Assembly (NCBI GenBank): GCA_036270655.1
Contig: DATBCD010000017.1
Span: 1-64,000, forward strand
From: VBCK01 sp036270655
Lineage (GTDB): Bacteria; Pseudomonadota; Gammaproteobacteria; Burkholderiales; Burkholderiaceae_F
DNA: 64,000 nucleotides
Reading direction: 5' to 3'
Positions 51,175 through 58,505 of this stretch are shown here, one piece after another (within the stretch, counting starts at the first letter, position 1; each line of letters begins with the position of its first letter). The notes beneath the pieces were generated by a model, which ran no database searches, had not been told where the DNA came from, and saw nothing but the letters and a program-made list of their open reading frames with translations. The translations under genes were made by a program, and so were the position numbers.

Positions 51175-51512
51175 TGGTGCGACCGGCGGGAATCGAACCC
51201 GCACACCCGAAGGTCAGGGATTTTCATCCGAACCACGGCTTTCGCCGCCGCGCACTTGCGGACCGTACCGGCCCCGCATCGGCCCGTTTGTCGGCTGGAC
51301 TTTGCCTTGACCATAGCGCCCCCGGTTGCAAGCCGGGCGCCTTAGGTCCCCGTCGTCAAGTCTCTGCACGTTCCCCGCTCGGGGCTTCGCTCAGCGTTGC
51401 CTCGCGCATCGCGCAGGGGGTTCGCTGACTTTGGCGGGATTCACTCGGAAGCTTTCGCAGCCGATGCTCAATTCATCAAGTCCCTTGCGGCTACCAGTTA
51501 CGCCACGGTCGC
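51175..51512 (-). tRNA. tRNA-Leu(UAA), interrupted by a group I intron
   Basis: Minus strand. The 5' exon (51512-51478) is GCGACCG, a D arm with GGCGTAACTGGTAGCC, and AGGGACTT. The 3' exon (51224-51175) begins AAAATCCCT, then a long variable arm (GACC-TTCG-GGT), the T arm GCGGG-TTCGATT-CCCGC, CGGTCGC, A and an encoded CCA. Acceptor strands pair fully. Joined, the anticodon stem-loop is AGGGA-CTTAAAA-TCCCT, giving UAA for leucine. A 253-nt group I intron separates U34 from A35. A long variable arm agrees with tRNA-Leu. Confidence 0.93.
51225..51477 (-). ncRNA. Group I self-splicing intron in tRNA-Leu(UAA)
   Basis: 253 nt, inserted after the first anticodon base. The R/P7 region GCAGAGACTTGACG and the S region AAGGCAAAGTCCAG can pair through GACTT/AAGTC, and CCTAAG precedes a variable domain, as in the Azoarcus tRNA-Ile ribozyme (IC3 subgroup, recalled sequence). 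The 5' exon ends in U and the intron ends in G, as group I chemistry needs. No homing endonuclease frame lies inside. The rest of the core (P/Q segment near AATCCCGCCAAAGTCAGCGA) is consistent. Confidence 0.88.
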
Positions 51513-51533
51513 ACGTGCGATTCTCGCATGGGT

Positions 51534-51665
51534 AGCCCTCCTTCGCCCTGCAGGCTACGGAGGGCAAGCCCGCCGAACCCTGCGGGACGACGGCGGGCCT
51601 GCCGGCCGAACCCCATGGGATGATGGCTGGCCTGCCCTCCGAAGCCCGTAGGGCGAAGGAGGGCT
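51534..51665. repeat. Palindromic REP-like element, family R, copy 2 (compound)
   Basis: AGCCCTCCTTCGCCCT (51534-51549) is the exact complement of AGGGCGAAGGAGGGCT (51650-51665), a 16-bp inverted repeat. Smaller palindromes of the same type lie inside (GGCAAGCCCGCCGAACCC, GACGGCGGGCCTGCC). It sits upstream of the tRNA-Leu gene (21 bp from its 5' end) and ahead of the Hpt gene. Confidence 0.82.
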
Positions 51666-51705
51666 AACGCGGTACCATCGGCTTTCACGCCTCGACGGAG
51701 AGCCG

Positions 51706-52125
51706 GTGCCGGTGACGAATCCGCACAAACATGCAGGCGACAGGGCGGCGCATCTGCGGGGCCTGCCGGGGGTGGACGTGGAGGCGGGCCTGGCTTTCGT
51801 CGGCAACAGCGTGGAGGTGTACGAGCGCCTGCTGAATCGGTTCGTGCAGCTGCACGAGGCCGATGTGAATCGCCTCGTGGTGCAGGCTGAACGCGACGAG
51901 CGATCGTCGGTGCAGCGAGTGGCTCATTCGATCAAGGGCGGTGCGGCGACTCTGGGCCTGTCCAGGCTGGCCGGGCTGGCGAAGGAACTGGAACAGGGGG
52001 CGGGCGAGAACGTGCCGGCGGCGCGCCTTGCGGAACTGGCCAGGGCCCTGAGAGCGGACCACACCGCCTTGGGCCGGCACCTGGCGCTGGCCTCGGCGAT
52101 CGACGCACCTGAACATCGGGCGTGA
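51706..52125 (+). CDS. Stand-alone Hpt (histidine phosphotransfer) protein
   Basis: 139 aa from GTG 51706 (GTG 51712 also possible). The phosphotransfer histidine is about residue 74 in VQRVAHSIKGGAATLGLSRL. VDVEAGLAFVGNSVEVYERL, then LNRFVQLHEADVNRL and LARALRADHTALGRHL make the four-helix bundle. Such proteins pass phosphate between hybrid kinases and response regulators. No hybrid kinase is adjacent, so its partners are elsewhere. Confidence 0.85.
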   Translation: MPVTNPHKHAGDRAAHLRGLPGVDVEAGLAFVGNSVEVYERLLNRFVQLHEADVNRLVVQAERDERSSVQRVAHSIKGGAATLGLSRLAGLAKELEQGAGENVPAARLAELARALRADHTALGRHLALASAIDAPEHRA

Positions 52126-52169
52126 GCGGTGAGGCGCTATTCTGACCAATCCGAACTGGGATACGACCG

Positions 52170-52616
52170 GTGAAGGTGTTCGATCTGTGCTGTGACGCGG
52201 ATCACTTGTTCGAAGGATGGTTTGCGTCGCAGGAGGAATTCGACGCTCAGCTGCACGCTCGCAAGATCGGCTGTCCCCTGTGCGGGTCGGCGCTGGTGCG
52301 TCGCCGGCCATCAGCTTCCCGGTTGAACCTGGGGTCGCCCGCGCCCGTGGCTGGTGCTGCCGCGGCCCCGGCCGAAGCGCGCGGCCCCTCGCACCTGCAG
52401 GCAGCGTTCGTGCAAGCCGCGCTGCACGTGATCGCGACCACCGAGGACGTCGGCGAGCGGTTTGCCGAGGAGGCGCGCCGCATCCACTACAAGGAAGTTC
52501 CCGAACGCGGCATCCGCGGCGTCGCAACACGCGCCGAGGCGCAGGCGCTGGAGCAGGAGGGCGTGCGCATCATGGCGCTGCCGCTTCCGGATCTGGCCAA
52601 GGAAACCTTGCACTAA
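52170..52616 (+). CDS. DUF1178 family protein
   Basis: 148 aa from GTG 52170. The N-terminal zinc-ribbon-like part has VFDLCCDADHLFEGWFASQE and CPLCGS; the C-terminal part has RFAEEARRIHYKEVPERGIR, then GVATRAEAQALEQEGVRIMA and LPLPDLAKETLH. Both blocks are highly conserved in DUF1178. The function is unknown; the Cys pattern suggests metal binding. It converges with the GST gene 4 bp away. Confidence 0.9.
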   Translation: MKVFDLCCDADHLFEGWFASQEEFDAQLHARKIGCPLCGSALVRRRPSASRLNLGSPAPVAGAAAAPAEARGPSHLQAAFVQAALHVIATTEDVGERFAEEARRIHYKEVPERGIRGVATRAEAQALEQEGVRIMALPLPDLAKETLH

Positions 52617-52620
52617 GGGG

Positions 52621-53310
52621 CTAGCGGCGCGCGGTCTGGGTGGCGCCGAACAGGTTCTCCCGGCTGCCGGGGTCGAGCAGAGGTCGGCGGCGGTCTTTCA
52701 GCACATCCAGACCCCGCTGCACGGCCGGACGGTCCGAGACCGCCTTGTACCAGCGCTGCACGTTTGGAAACTCCGCAAGTTCGATCCCCTGGTTCTGGTG
52801 CGAACGGGTCCAGGGGAAGATCGCGATATCGGCGATCGAATAGTCTGCCGCGAAGTAAGCCGCTTCGGCCAGGCGCCGGTCCATCACGCCGTACAGGCGC
52901 GCGGCCTCGCGCGTGTATCGATCCACCGCATATTCGATCGGCTCGGGAGCGTACTGGCGGAAGTGATGCGCCTGCCCGAGCATCGGGCCCACGTGGCCGA
53001 CCTGGAACATCAGCCACTGCAACGCGACGTAACGGTCGCGAAGGTCTTCCGGCAGCAGGCGCCCCGTTTTAGCGGCCAGGTAAATCAGGATCGCACCCGA
53101 CTCGAACAGCGAAAAGGGGCTTTTGCCGGGCCCCTCGGAATCGACGATCGCCGGAATCTTGTTGTTCGGGCTGATCGCCAGGAATTCCGGCGAGAACTGG
53201 TCGCCGGCGCCGATGTCGATCGGGTGCACACGATACGGCAGCGCGCACTCCTCCAGCATGATGTGGACCTTGTGTCCGTTTGGCGTGGGCCAGGAGTACA
53301 AATCAATCAT
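52621..53310 (-). CDS. Glutathione S-transferase, Nu class (YfcG/YghU-like)
   Basis: 229 aa. The thioredoxin-like N-terminal domain has MIDLYSWPTPNGHKVHIMLE, with the Thr/Asn pair (TPNG) that binds glutathione disulfide in YfcG, and SPNNKIPAIVDSEGPG with SLFESGAILIYLA. The helical domain has LQWLMFQVGHVGPMLGQAHH and YSIADIAIFPWTRSHQNQGI. Nu-class enzymes have disulfide-reductase and peroxidase activity on glutathione substrates. Confidence 0.9.
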   Translation of the reverse strand: MIDLYSWPTPNGHKVHIMLEECALPYRVHPIDIGAGDQFSPEFLAISPNNKIPAIVDSEGPGKSPFSLFESGAILIYLAAKTGRLLPEDLRDRYVALQWLMFQVGHVGPMLGQAHHFRQYAPEPIEYAVDRYTREAARLYGVMDRRLAEAAYFAADYSIADIAIFPWTRSHQNQGIELAEFPNVQRWYKAVSDRPAVQRGLDVLKDRRRPLLDPGSRENLFGATQTARR

Positions 53311-53649
53311 CGGAACGCCGGTATAAAGTAAGTGGTTGAAGCGCGCGAGATTACGCCGGATATGCCTCGACTGGAATTTGCGCCCGGCCGACGGGGTCGC
53401 TGTGGGTCTCGGAAAGCCAGGGACAGGCCTGGATCCGCGCCAGCGCGGATTTGCCGCCTATTTACGCCGTGCATTGGACGTAAAGAATGCGGCGGCCCCC
53501 TCCAAAATTTAGGAGGAGTCCTACCTGAGGAACGGTCGCCATGGGGGCGATAATCAGTGACGCGATTGCGCGTGTTGAAAGGCCGGAGCTGGGCCGCCAG
53601 GCGTGGACGGCGCAGCGCCGCGCGCCCGGCCCCGAGCGGGAGTGTTGGG
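53311..53649. other. Intergenic region between the GST and FimV-like genes
   Basis: About 340 bp between divergent genes. An inverted repeat TTTACG...CGTAAA at about 53461-53484 and an AT-rich CCAAAATTTAGGAGG at about 53506-53520 are the only marks I see. The open frames here show no family resemblance. The promoter of the FimV-like gene is presumably in this stretch. Confidence 0.4.
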
Positions 53650-55896
53650 ATGAGTCTTCAACGGATCCAGGGATCTGACGCCACCGCACGGCGCGTGGTG
53701 CGGGTCGTCGCGCTGCTGCTGCTGGCCGCGCCGGGTCCTCGGGCCTTCGGCTTGGGACTTGGCGAACCCAACGTTGCCAGCGTCCTGGGCCAGCCGCTGC
53801 AGATGACGGTGCCGCTGGTCATGGAACGCGGCGTCGAGCTGACCCAGGACTGCGTTCGGATCATTCCTGGTAAAGAGCTGGGCGAACCGATTCCGTCGCT
53901 GAACGCCGGGCGCATTACGATCGACAACCAGGGCCGGCAGCTCAGAATCGAAAGCCTGCAGCCGATCATCGAGCCGACGCTGCGCGTAGTGGTCGAGCTC
54001 GGCTGCAACGACCGCGTTCGCCGCGAGTTTGCCGTGCTGCTGGATCCACCGATCGTGGCGACGCCTGTTTCAGAGGCCGACGCGTCGGGGCGGGCGGGCC
54101 GGACCGAGCCCGCGCTCGGCCTCGGAATGGCGCAGATCTCGGCCGTGCTGGGTCAGCGCCTGTCCCTGAAGGTGCCGGTCGTTGGAACCGACGCCGGCAG
54201 CTTGAGCGCCGACTGTGTGCATCTGGCCGATCCGATTTCGAGCGAGGGAGCGCCGGTTCTGCGGCAAGCCGACATCCGCGTGCTGCCGCAAGATACGGGC
54301 GCGTTGATCGAGGTCGCAACAAAGGGTCCGGTCACCGAGCCCGCGGTGCGATTGGCGCTGGACGTCGGCTGCCGTGAGCCGTTGCGCCGGGAGTACGCGA
54401 TCCTGTTGGGGCTTCCGACGCTGGCAGCGTCCAATGCCGAGGCCGCACCGACTGCTCCCGAGGCCCAGGCGCCGGAACCGGTCGCCAAGCCGGAGCCCAA
54501 GCCCGTAGCCAAGGCGCCGCGGATCGTGACGGCGGTGCCGGTTGCGCCCGCTTCCGCGCAGGACGCTGGCGCGCCCGGCGCTACGGCGGGCAAGCCCGCC
54601 GAAGCCCGAAGGGCGAAGGCGGGGTCGGATCGGCTAGTGCTGGGCTCGCCCGACGAGCAGGCCAAACCGGCACTTGCGGGCACCGCCGCGCCGGATGCGA
54701 ACGCGGAACTGCTCAAGCGTCTGGATATGCTGTCCAGGCAGATCGAGGATCTGCAGGCGCAGTTGACCGTGGCGCAGCACCAGGTGCGGGACCTGGAACA
54801 GCAGCGACGTGCCCTGGAAGCGCGTGAAGAAGCGCGCGCGCAGTGGACCTGGTCGCTGGTCGGGCTGGGAGTCGTGCTGATGGCCGGAGGGCTGCTGTTG
54901 GCGTGGCGCCACTGGCGCGCGCAGGCGCAGCCGGCGTGGGAGCCGGTGGTCACGCGCGCGCCGCCCGTTGCCGTAGTCAAGCCTGCGTCGGCCACCCACA
55001 CGAGCACGACCGCCGCCTCGCGCGAAGCGCCTGAAATCGGGGGCCGCGGCACGATGCCGCCCGCTCCAAACACGACCGGAGGCGTTACCGAGCCCCCGCT
55101 CACGGACAACAGGCATACCGAGATCACCGTCACCGAACTCCACGATACGGTCCAGGTGATCAAGGAGCTGTACGCGAGCGTTCTGGATCGCAACACAACG
55201 GGCGCCCCGGGTGGGCGACCGCAGCGGCCGCTGGAGCTTGATTTAAGAGCGCCTACCGGGATGAATCCGCCAGCGGTGAAAGGCGGACGGCTGACCGCTC
55301 CGCCTGGCAAGGATGCTTTGCAGCCCGCGCAGGGCGGGGGGGCTGAAAAGCAAGGGTCCGAGGAGAGATTTACCGAATTGCCGACGGAAGTCGGACTGGA
55401 TCTGGATCTGAGCACGGCGGTTGCGGCGCAAGCCCGGCAGAGCGCCGCCCCGACCGAAGCGCTCGTGCAGTGGGACGACGACCGGCGCCCGGCGCAGACC
55501 GGGCAGCAGCGGACCGATGCCGCGCCGCCGCGCGAGCCGACCCCGGTGGAGCCAGCCGCGGCCGAGCCGGCTGGCGCCGGTCCGCGGGCGTCCGATGCGG
55601 CGGTACTGGCTTCGGCAGACCCGCAGCCGCCCGCGACCGTACCCCACAAGGTGCCCGGCCCCGGGGCGTTTCCTGAAGAGAACCTGACCCAGACGCCGAC
55701 CGAAATGTCGATCGACATCGACGTTGGCGCGACGACCGACTTTGCCAGCACGGTCGGGCGAGCGGCGCTGCGCGTGACCTCGGCGGAGCGGACCGAAGCC
55801 GGGCGAGCGAAGGGCGCTGCGTCTGCGCTCGACCTGCAGCTGGATCTTAACCAGCCGGAGCTGAACTCCAAGCAACGAGTGCAACGATCGGCGTGA
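53650..55896 (+). CDS. FimV/HubP-like protein with duplicated N-terminal domain
   Basis: 748 aa. A signal-like segment (VVRVVALLLLAAPGPRAFGL) precedes two tandem copies of a FimV N-terminal-type domain (about 35-140 and 155-260): NVASVLGQPLQMTVPL...REFAVLLDPP and QISAVLGQRLSLKVPV...REYAILLGLP. Then come a Pro/Ala-rich linker, a coiled coil (ELLKRLDMLSRQIEDLQAQL), one membrane helix (TWSLVGLGVVLMAGGLLLAW) and an acidic tail with two TE-x-x-(L/I)-D-(L/I)-D motifs. A REP-like element has added Ala/Lys-rich residues in the linker (about 310-325). LysM is not seen. FimV proteins organise the cell pole and type IV pili; this is the likely role. Confidence 0.75.
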   Translation: MSLQRIQGSDATARRVVRVVALLLLAAPGPRAFGLGLGEPNVASVLGQPLQMTVPLVMERGVELTQDCVRIIPGKELGEPIPSLNAGRITIDNQGRQLRIESLQPIIEPTLRVVVELGCNDRVRREFAVLLDPPIVATPVSEADASGRAGRTEPALGLGMAQISAVLGQRLSLKVPVVGTDAGSLSADCVHLADPISSEGAPVLRQADIRVLPQDTGALIEVATKGPVTEPAVRLALDVGCREPLRREYAILLGLPTLAASNAEAAPTAPEAQAPEPVAKPEPKPVAKAPRIVTAVPVAPASAQDAGAPGATAGKPAEARRAKAGSDRLVLGSPDEQAKPALAGTAAPDANAELLKRLDMLSRQIEDLQAQLTVAQHQVRDLEQQRRALEAREEARAQWTWSLVGLGVVLMAGGLLLAWRHWRAQAQPAWEPVVTRAPPVAVVKPASATHTSTTAASREAPEIGGRGTMPPAPNTTGGVTEPPLTDNRHTEITVTELHDTVQVIKELYASVLDRNTTGAPGGRPQRPLELDLRAPTGMNPPAVKGGRLTAPPGKDALQPAQGGGAEKQGSEERFTELPTEVGLDLDLSTAVAAQARQSAAPTEALVQWDDDRRPAQTGQQRTDAAPPREPTPVEPAAAEPAGAGPRASDAAVLASADPQPPATVPHKVPGPGAFPEENLTQTPTEMSIDIDVGATTDFASTVGRAALRVTSAERTEAGRAKGAASALDLQLDLNQPELNSKQRVQRSA
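54580..54623. repeat. REP-like element, family R, copy 3, inside the FimV-like gene
   Basis: CGCTACGGCGGGCAAGCCCG, then CCGAAGCCCGAAGGGCGAAG and GCGGG. It keeps the reading frame and encodes ATAGKPAEARRAKAG in the linker. Compare 57849-57950. Confidence 0.82.
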
Positions 55897-55908
55897 GCTG
55901 CTGCCGGC

Positions 55909-57813
55909 TTACACGATGGCGTCGAGCTGCGACTGCAGCTCGAACCACTGTTCCTCCAAGGTCCGCAGGGCGTGGTCCAGCTGCGCACGACGTTTCAGCG
56001 CCTGGCTGACCGGTTCCGGATCGCCCGAATAGAACGCCTCGCTGGCCAGGCGGGCGTCCAGATCCCTCATTTCCTCACTGACGGACTGCATGCGCTGCTC
56101 GACCGCATCGAGGCGGGCCTGCAGCGGGCGCCGAGCCCTGGCCAGCCGCTCGCGTTCCCCGGCCGCCTGGCGGCGCTGTTCTCCGGGATGCCGCAGCTCG
56201 CTTGCACCGGCTTCGGAGCGGGCCTGTGCGCGGCGCTGCTCGATGACCCAGGCCGCGTAATCGTCCAGGTCGCCGTCGAACAGGTCCATCCGTGCCTCGT
56301 GCACGAGCCAGAGCTGATCGGTCGTCGCGCGCAGAAGGTGGCGGTCGTGCGACACCACGATCAGGGCACCCTCGAACGAGGACAGCGCGACAGTCAACGC
56401 TTCGCGCGTCGCCATGTCCAGATGGTTGGTCGGTTCGTCCATCACCAGCAGGTTCGGGCGTCGCCACGCAAGCAAGGCGAGCGCACATCGGGCCCGTTCG
56501 CCGCCCGACAGGCGCCCCACGGGCGAGCACGCCAGCTCGGCACCGAAGCGGAAACTGCCGAGGAAATCGCGCAGCTCCTGCTCGCGTGCATCCGGCGCGA
56601 TCCGGCGCAGCAGCTCCAGCGGACTTTCACGCGGATCGAGATCTTCCAGCTGATGTTGCGCAAAGTAGCCGATCACCGTGCCGGGTGAACGCCGTAGCTC
56701 GCCCGCCATTGGCGCCAGCTCGCCCACGATCGCCTTGATCAGGGTCGACTTGCCGGCGCCATTGACCCCGAGCACCCCGATGCGGTCCCCGGCGCGCACG
56801 GAAAGGCGCACGCTGTCGAGCACGACCTTGTACGGATAACCGAGCTGCAGGTGTTCGCCATCGACCAGATGGGCCGGCAGCCGCAGCGGATCGAAGAACC
56901 GGAACCGCCATTCGCGCTGCTCGCGCATCGGCTCGAGCCGCTCGAGACGCTCCAGCATCTTCAGCCGGCTCTGGGCCTGGCGGGCCTTGGTGGCCTTGGC
57001 CCGGAAACGCTCGACGAAACGGCTCAGGTGCTCGATCGTGCGCTGCTGGCGGCGCACTTGCGCATCGACGTGACGCTGCTTGTCGAGCCAGGCGGACTCG
57101 AATGCGCTGTAGTTGCCGGTGTAGCGGACGATGGATTGGTCCGCCACGTGCCAGATCGTGTCGGTACAGCGATCCAGGAACTCGCGGTCATGCGAGACCA
57201 CGACCACCGTCGCTTTCTGTCTGCGCAGCCAGTTTTCAAGCCAGACGATCGAGTCCAGGTCCAGATGGTTGGTCGGCTCGTCCAGCAGCAGCAGATCGGC
57301 CGGCTGCAGCAGTACGCGGGCCAGCGCCAGGCGGTTGCGCTGACCCCCCGACAGGTCCGACACGGCTCCTTGCGCCTGAGCCTGTGACAGGCCCAGTCCG
57401 CTGAGGATGGCACGGGCTTCGGCCGCGATCGCGCCCTCGTTCAAGTCGGCCAGGTGCGCGTAAGCCTGCGCAACGTGCAGGTCCTTCTGGTCGTCGGCGC
57501 GCGACTGCAGGGCTGCCTGCAGGTCGTCACGGGCCTTGGTGAGCGGGGCGTGACCGGACATCACGAAGTCGATCGCACGCTCGGCGGTCGACTCGATGTC
57601 CTGGTCGATCCAGCCAATGCGATCCGGCGGGGGCGCGTCGATCGATCCCGAGTCGATCGGGACGCGGCCCAGGATGGCTCCCAGCAGCGAGGATTTTCCA
57701 GAGCCGTTGGCGCCCACCAGCCCGACCCGCTCGCCGTCCGAGGCCGTGACGGTCACGTCGCGGTACAGCGTGCGGGGGCCCCGGTCGAGGCGCAGTCCGG
57801 ACAGGCGAAGCAT
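55909..57813 (-). CDS. ABC-F family ATPase (YheS-like)
   Basis: 634 aa from ATG 57813. Two ABC modules carry Walker A GANGSGKSS and GVNGAGKST, signatures LSGGQRNRLALAR and LSGGERARCALAL, and LLLDEPTNHLDLDSIVWLEN and LVMDEPTNHLDMATREALTV. Between them is the charged P-site tRNA-interaction motif region (FVERFRAKATKARQAQSRLK), and the C-terminus is a coiled coil. No membrane helices. ABC-F proteins work on the ribosome E site to help stalled translation. It follows pgaD on the same strand, 32 bp away, and may be transcribed with pga by readthrough. The start excludes unrelated sequence upstream. Confidence 0.92.
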   Translation of the reverse strand: MLRLSGLRLDRGPRTLYRDVTVTASDGERVGLVGANGSGKSSLLGAILGRVPIDSGSIDAPPPDRIGWIDQDIESTAERAIDFVMSGHAPLTKARDDLQAALQSRADDQKDLHVAQAYAHLADLNEGAIAAEARAILSGLGLSQAQAQGAVSDLSGGQRNRLALARVLLQPADLLLLDEPTNHLDLDSIVWLENWLRRQKATVVVVSHDREFLDRCTDTIWHVADQSIVRYTGNYSAFESAWLDKQRHVDAQVRRQQRTIEHLSRFVERFRAKATKARQAQSRLKMLERLERLEPMREQREWRFRFFDPLRLPAHLVDGEHLQLGYPYKVVLDSVRLSVRAGDRIGVLGVNGAGKSTLIKAIVGELAPMAGELRRSPGTVIGYFAQHQLEDLDPRESPLELLRRIAPDAREQELRDFLGSFRFGAELACSPVGRLSGGERARCALALLAWRRPNLLVMDEPTNHLDMATREALTVALSSFEGALIVVSHDRHLLRATTDQLWLVHEARMDLFDGDLDDYAAWVIEQRRAQARSEAGASELRHPGEQRRQAAGERERLARARRPLQARLDAVEQRMQSVSEEMRDLDARLASEAFYSGDPEPVSQALKRRAQLDHALRTLEEQWFELQSQLDAIV

Positions 57814-57845
57814 CGGAGGGTGAAGATGAACAAAAAACGGGGACT

Positions 57846-58505
57846 TTACCCGGCTTCGCCCTGCGGGCTTCGGCGGGCAGGCCCGCCCGTCTTCGTGGTT
57901 GACGCTGCTACGGCGGCCTCGCCCGCCGAAGCGCGAAGCGCGAAGGCGGGAACGACGTCGATCGGCTGGCCGTTGGGGTCGTGCACGACCACGAGGCGCC
58001 GGGTCTGCTGCCAGCGCGCGAGGTCCGCGGCTGTCAACCCGTAGGTGCGCGCGACCTCGGCGGCCGAAACCGGCTTGACGGAGCGGCGCCGGTTGCGGTC
58101 GGCGAAGCGCCACCAGTTCAGAAGCGCCCACGCGATCAGTCCGCTGCACAGGACGCCGACCACAGCCGAATACAGCGGCAGCCGGCTCACCAGGGCGTCC
58201 AGCCCGGCGCGCCCGAGCAGTTGATCCGAAAAGCGTCGAAAGCCGGACATCCACAGCAGCAGCGTGAGCAGCGGCAACATGAAATGGCCCCACACGCTCC
58301 ACCAGACGAACGTCAGCAGGTAGTTGGTCAGCTTGCGCGCCGACAGGACGCTGTCGGGCCGCTCGATGATCAGCGGCGCACGCGCGCGACGCGACACCTC
58401 CAGCAGCAGCGATCTTTCCTCTTCGTCCAAAGGTTCGGAATCGTCGCGCGCGCGCAGCCAGGCCGACTGGAGGATGTCGATGCCGGGACTGTCCTTCGGA
58501 TTCAT
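57846..58505 (-). CDS. pgaD: PNAG synthesis protein PgaD, C-terminus rebuilt by a repeat
   Basis: 219 aa. Two membrane helices (FVWWSVWGHFMLPLLTLLLW and SAVVGVLCSGLIAWALLNWW) are those of PgaD, which together with PgaC forms the c-di-GMP-activated poly-N-acetylglucosamine synthase. A conserved cytosolic part follows (TYGLTAADLARWQQTRRLVV, VHDPNGQPIDVVP). The last 35 or so residues (AFALRASAGEAAVAASTTKT, GGPARRSPQGEAG) are encoded by a REP-like inverted pair at 57849-57950 and are not family-like. ATG 58505 overlaps the pgaC stop (ATGA). Confidence 0.82.
   Translation of the reverse strand: MNPKDSPGIDILQSAWLRARDDSEPLDEEERSLLLEVSRRARAPLIIERPDSVLSARKLTNYLLTFVWWSVWGHFMLPLLTLLLWMSGFRRFSDQLLGRAGLDALVSRLPLYSAVVGVLCSGLIAWALLNWWRFADRNRRRSVKPVSAAEVARTYGLTAADLARWQQTRRLVVVHDPNGQPIDVVPAFALRASAGEAAVAASTTKTGGPARRSPQGEAG
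57849..57950. repeat. REP-like inverted pair, family R, copy 4, at the 3' end of pgaD
   Basis: The left arm CGGCTTCGCCCTGCGGGCTT, then CGGCGGGCAGGCCCGCC, is in the opposite orientation to the right arm GCTACGGCGGCCTCGCCCGC, then CGAAGCGCGAAGCGCGAAGG and CGGG. Both resemble 54580-54623. The pair makes up the last codons of pgaD. Confidence 0.8.

Noticed and set aside
51081..51314. A minus-strand peptide containing CGFDSRRSHQGPLS
   Set aside because: It is the usual translation artefact of a tRNA T arm and 3' end.
51175..51512. First read as a transfer-messenger RNA because of the tRNA-like 3' end with a distant 5' half
   Set aside because: No tag-peptide frame; the 5' and 3' parts make an ordinary tRNA-Leu and the middle fits a group I intron.
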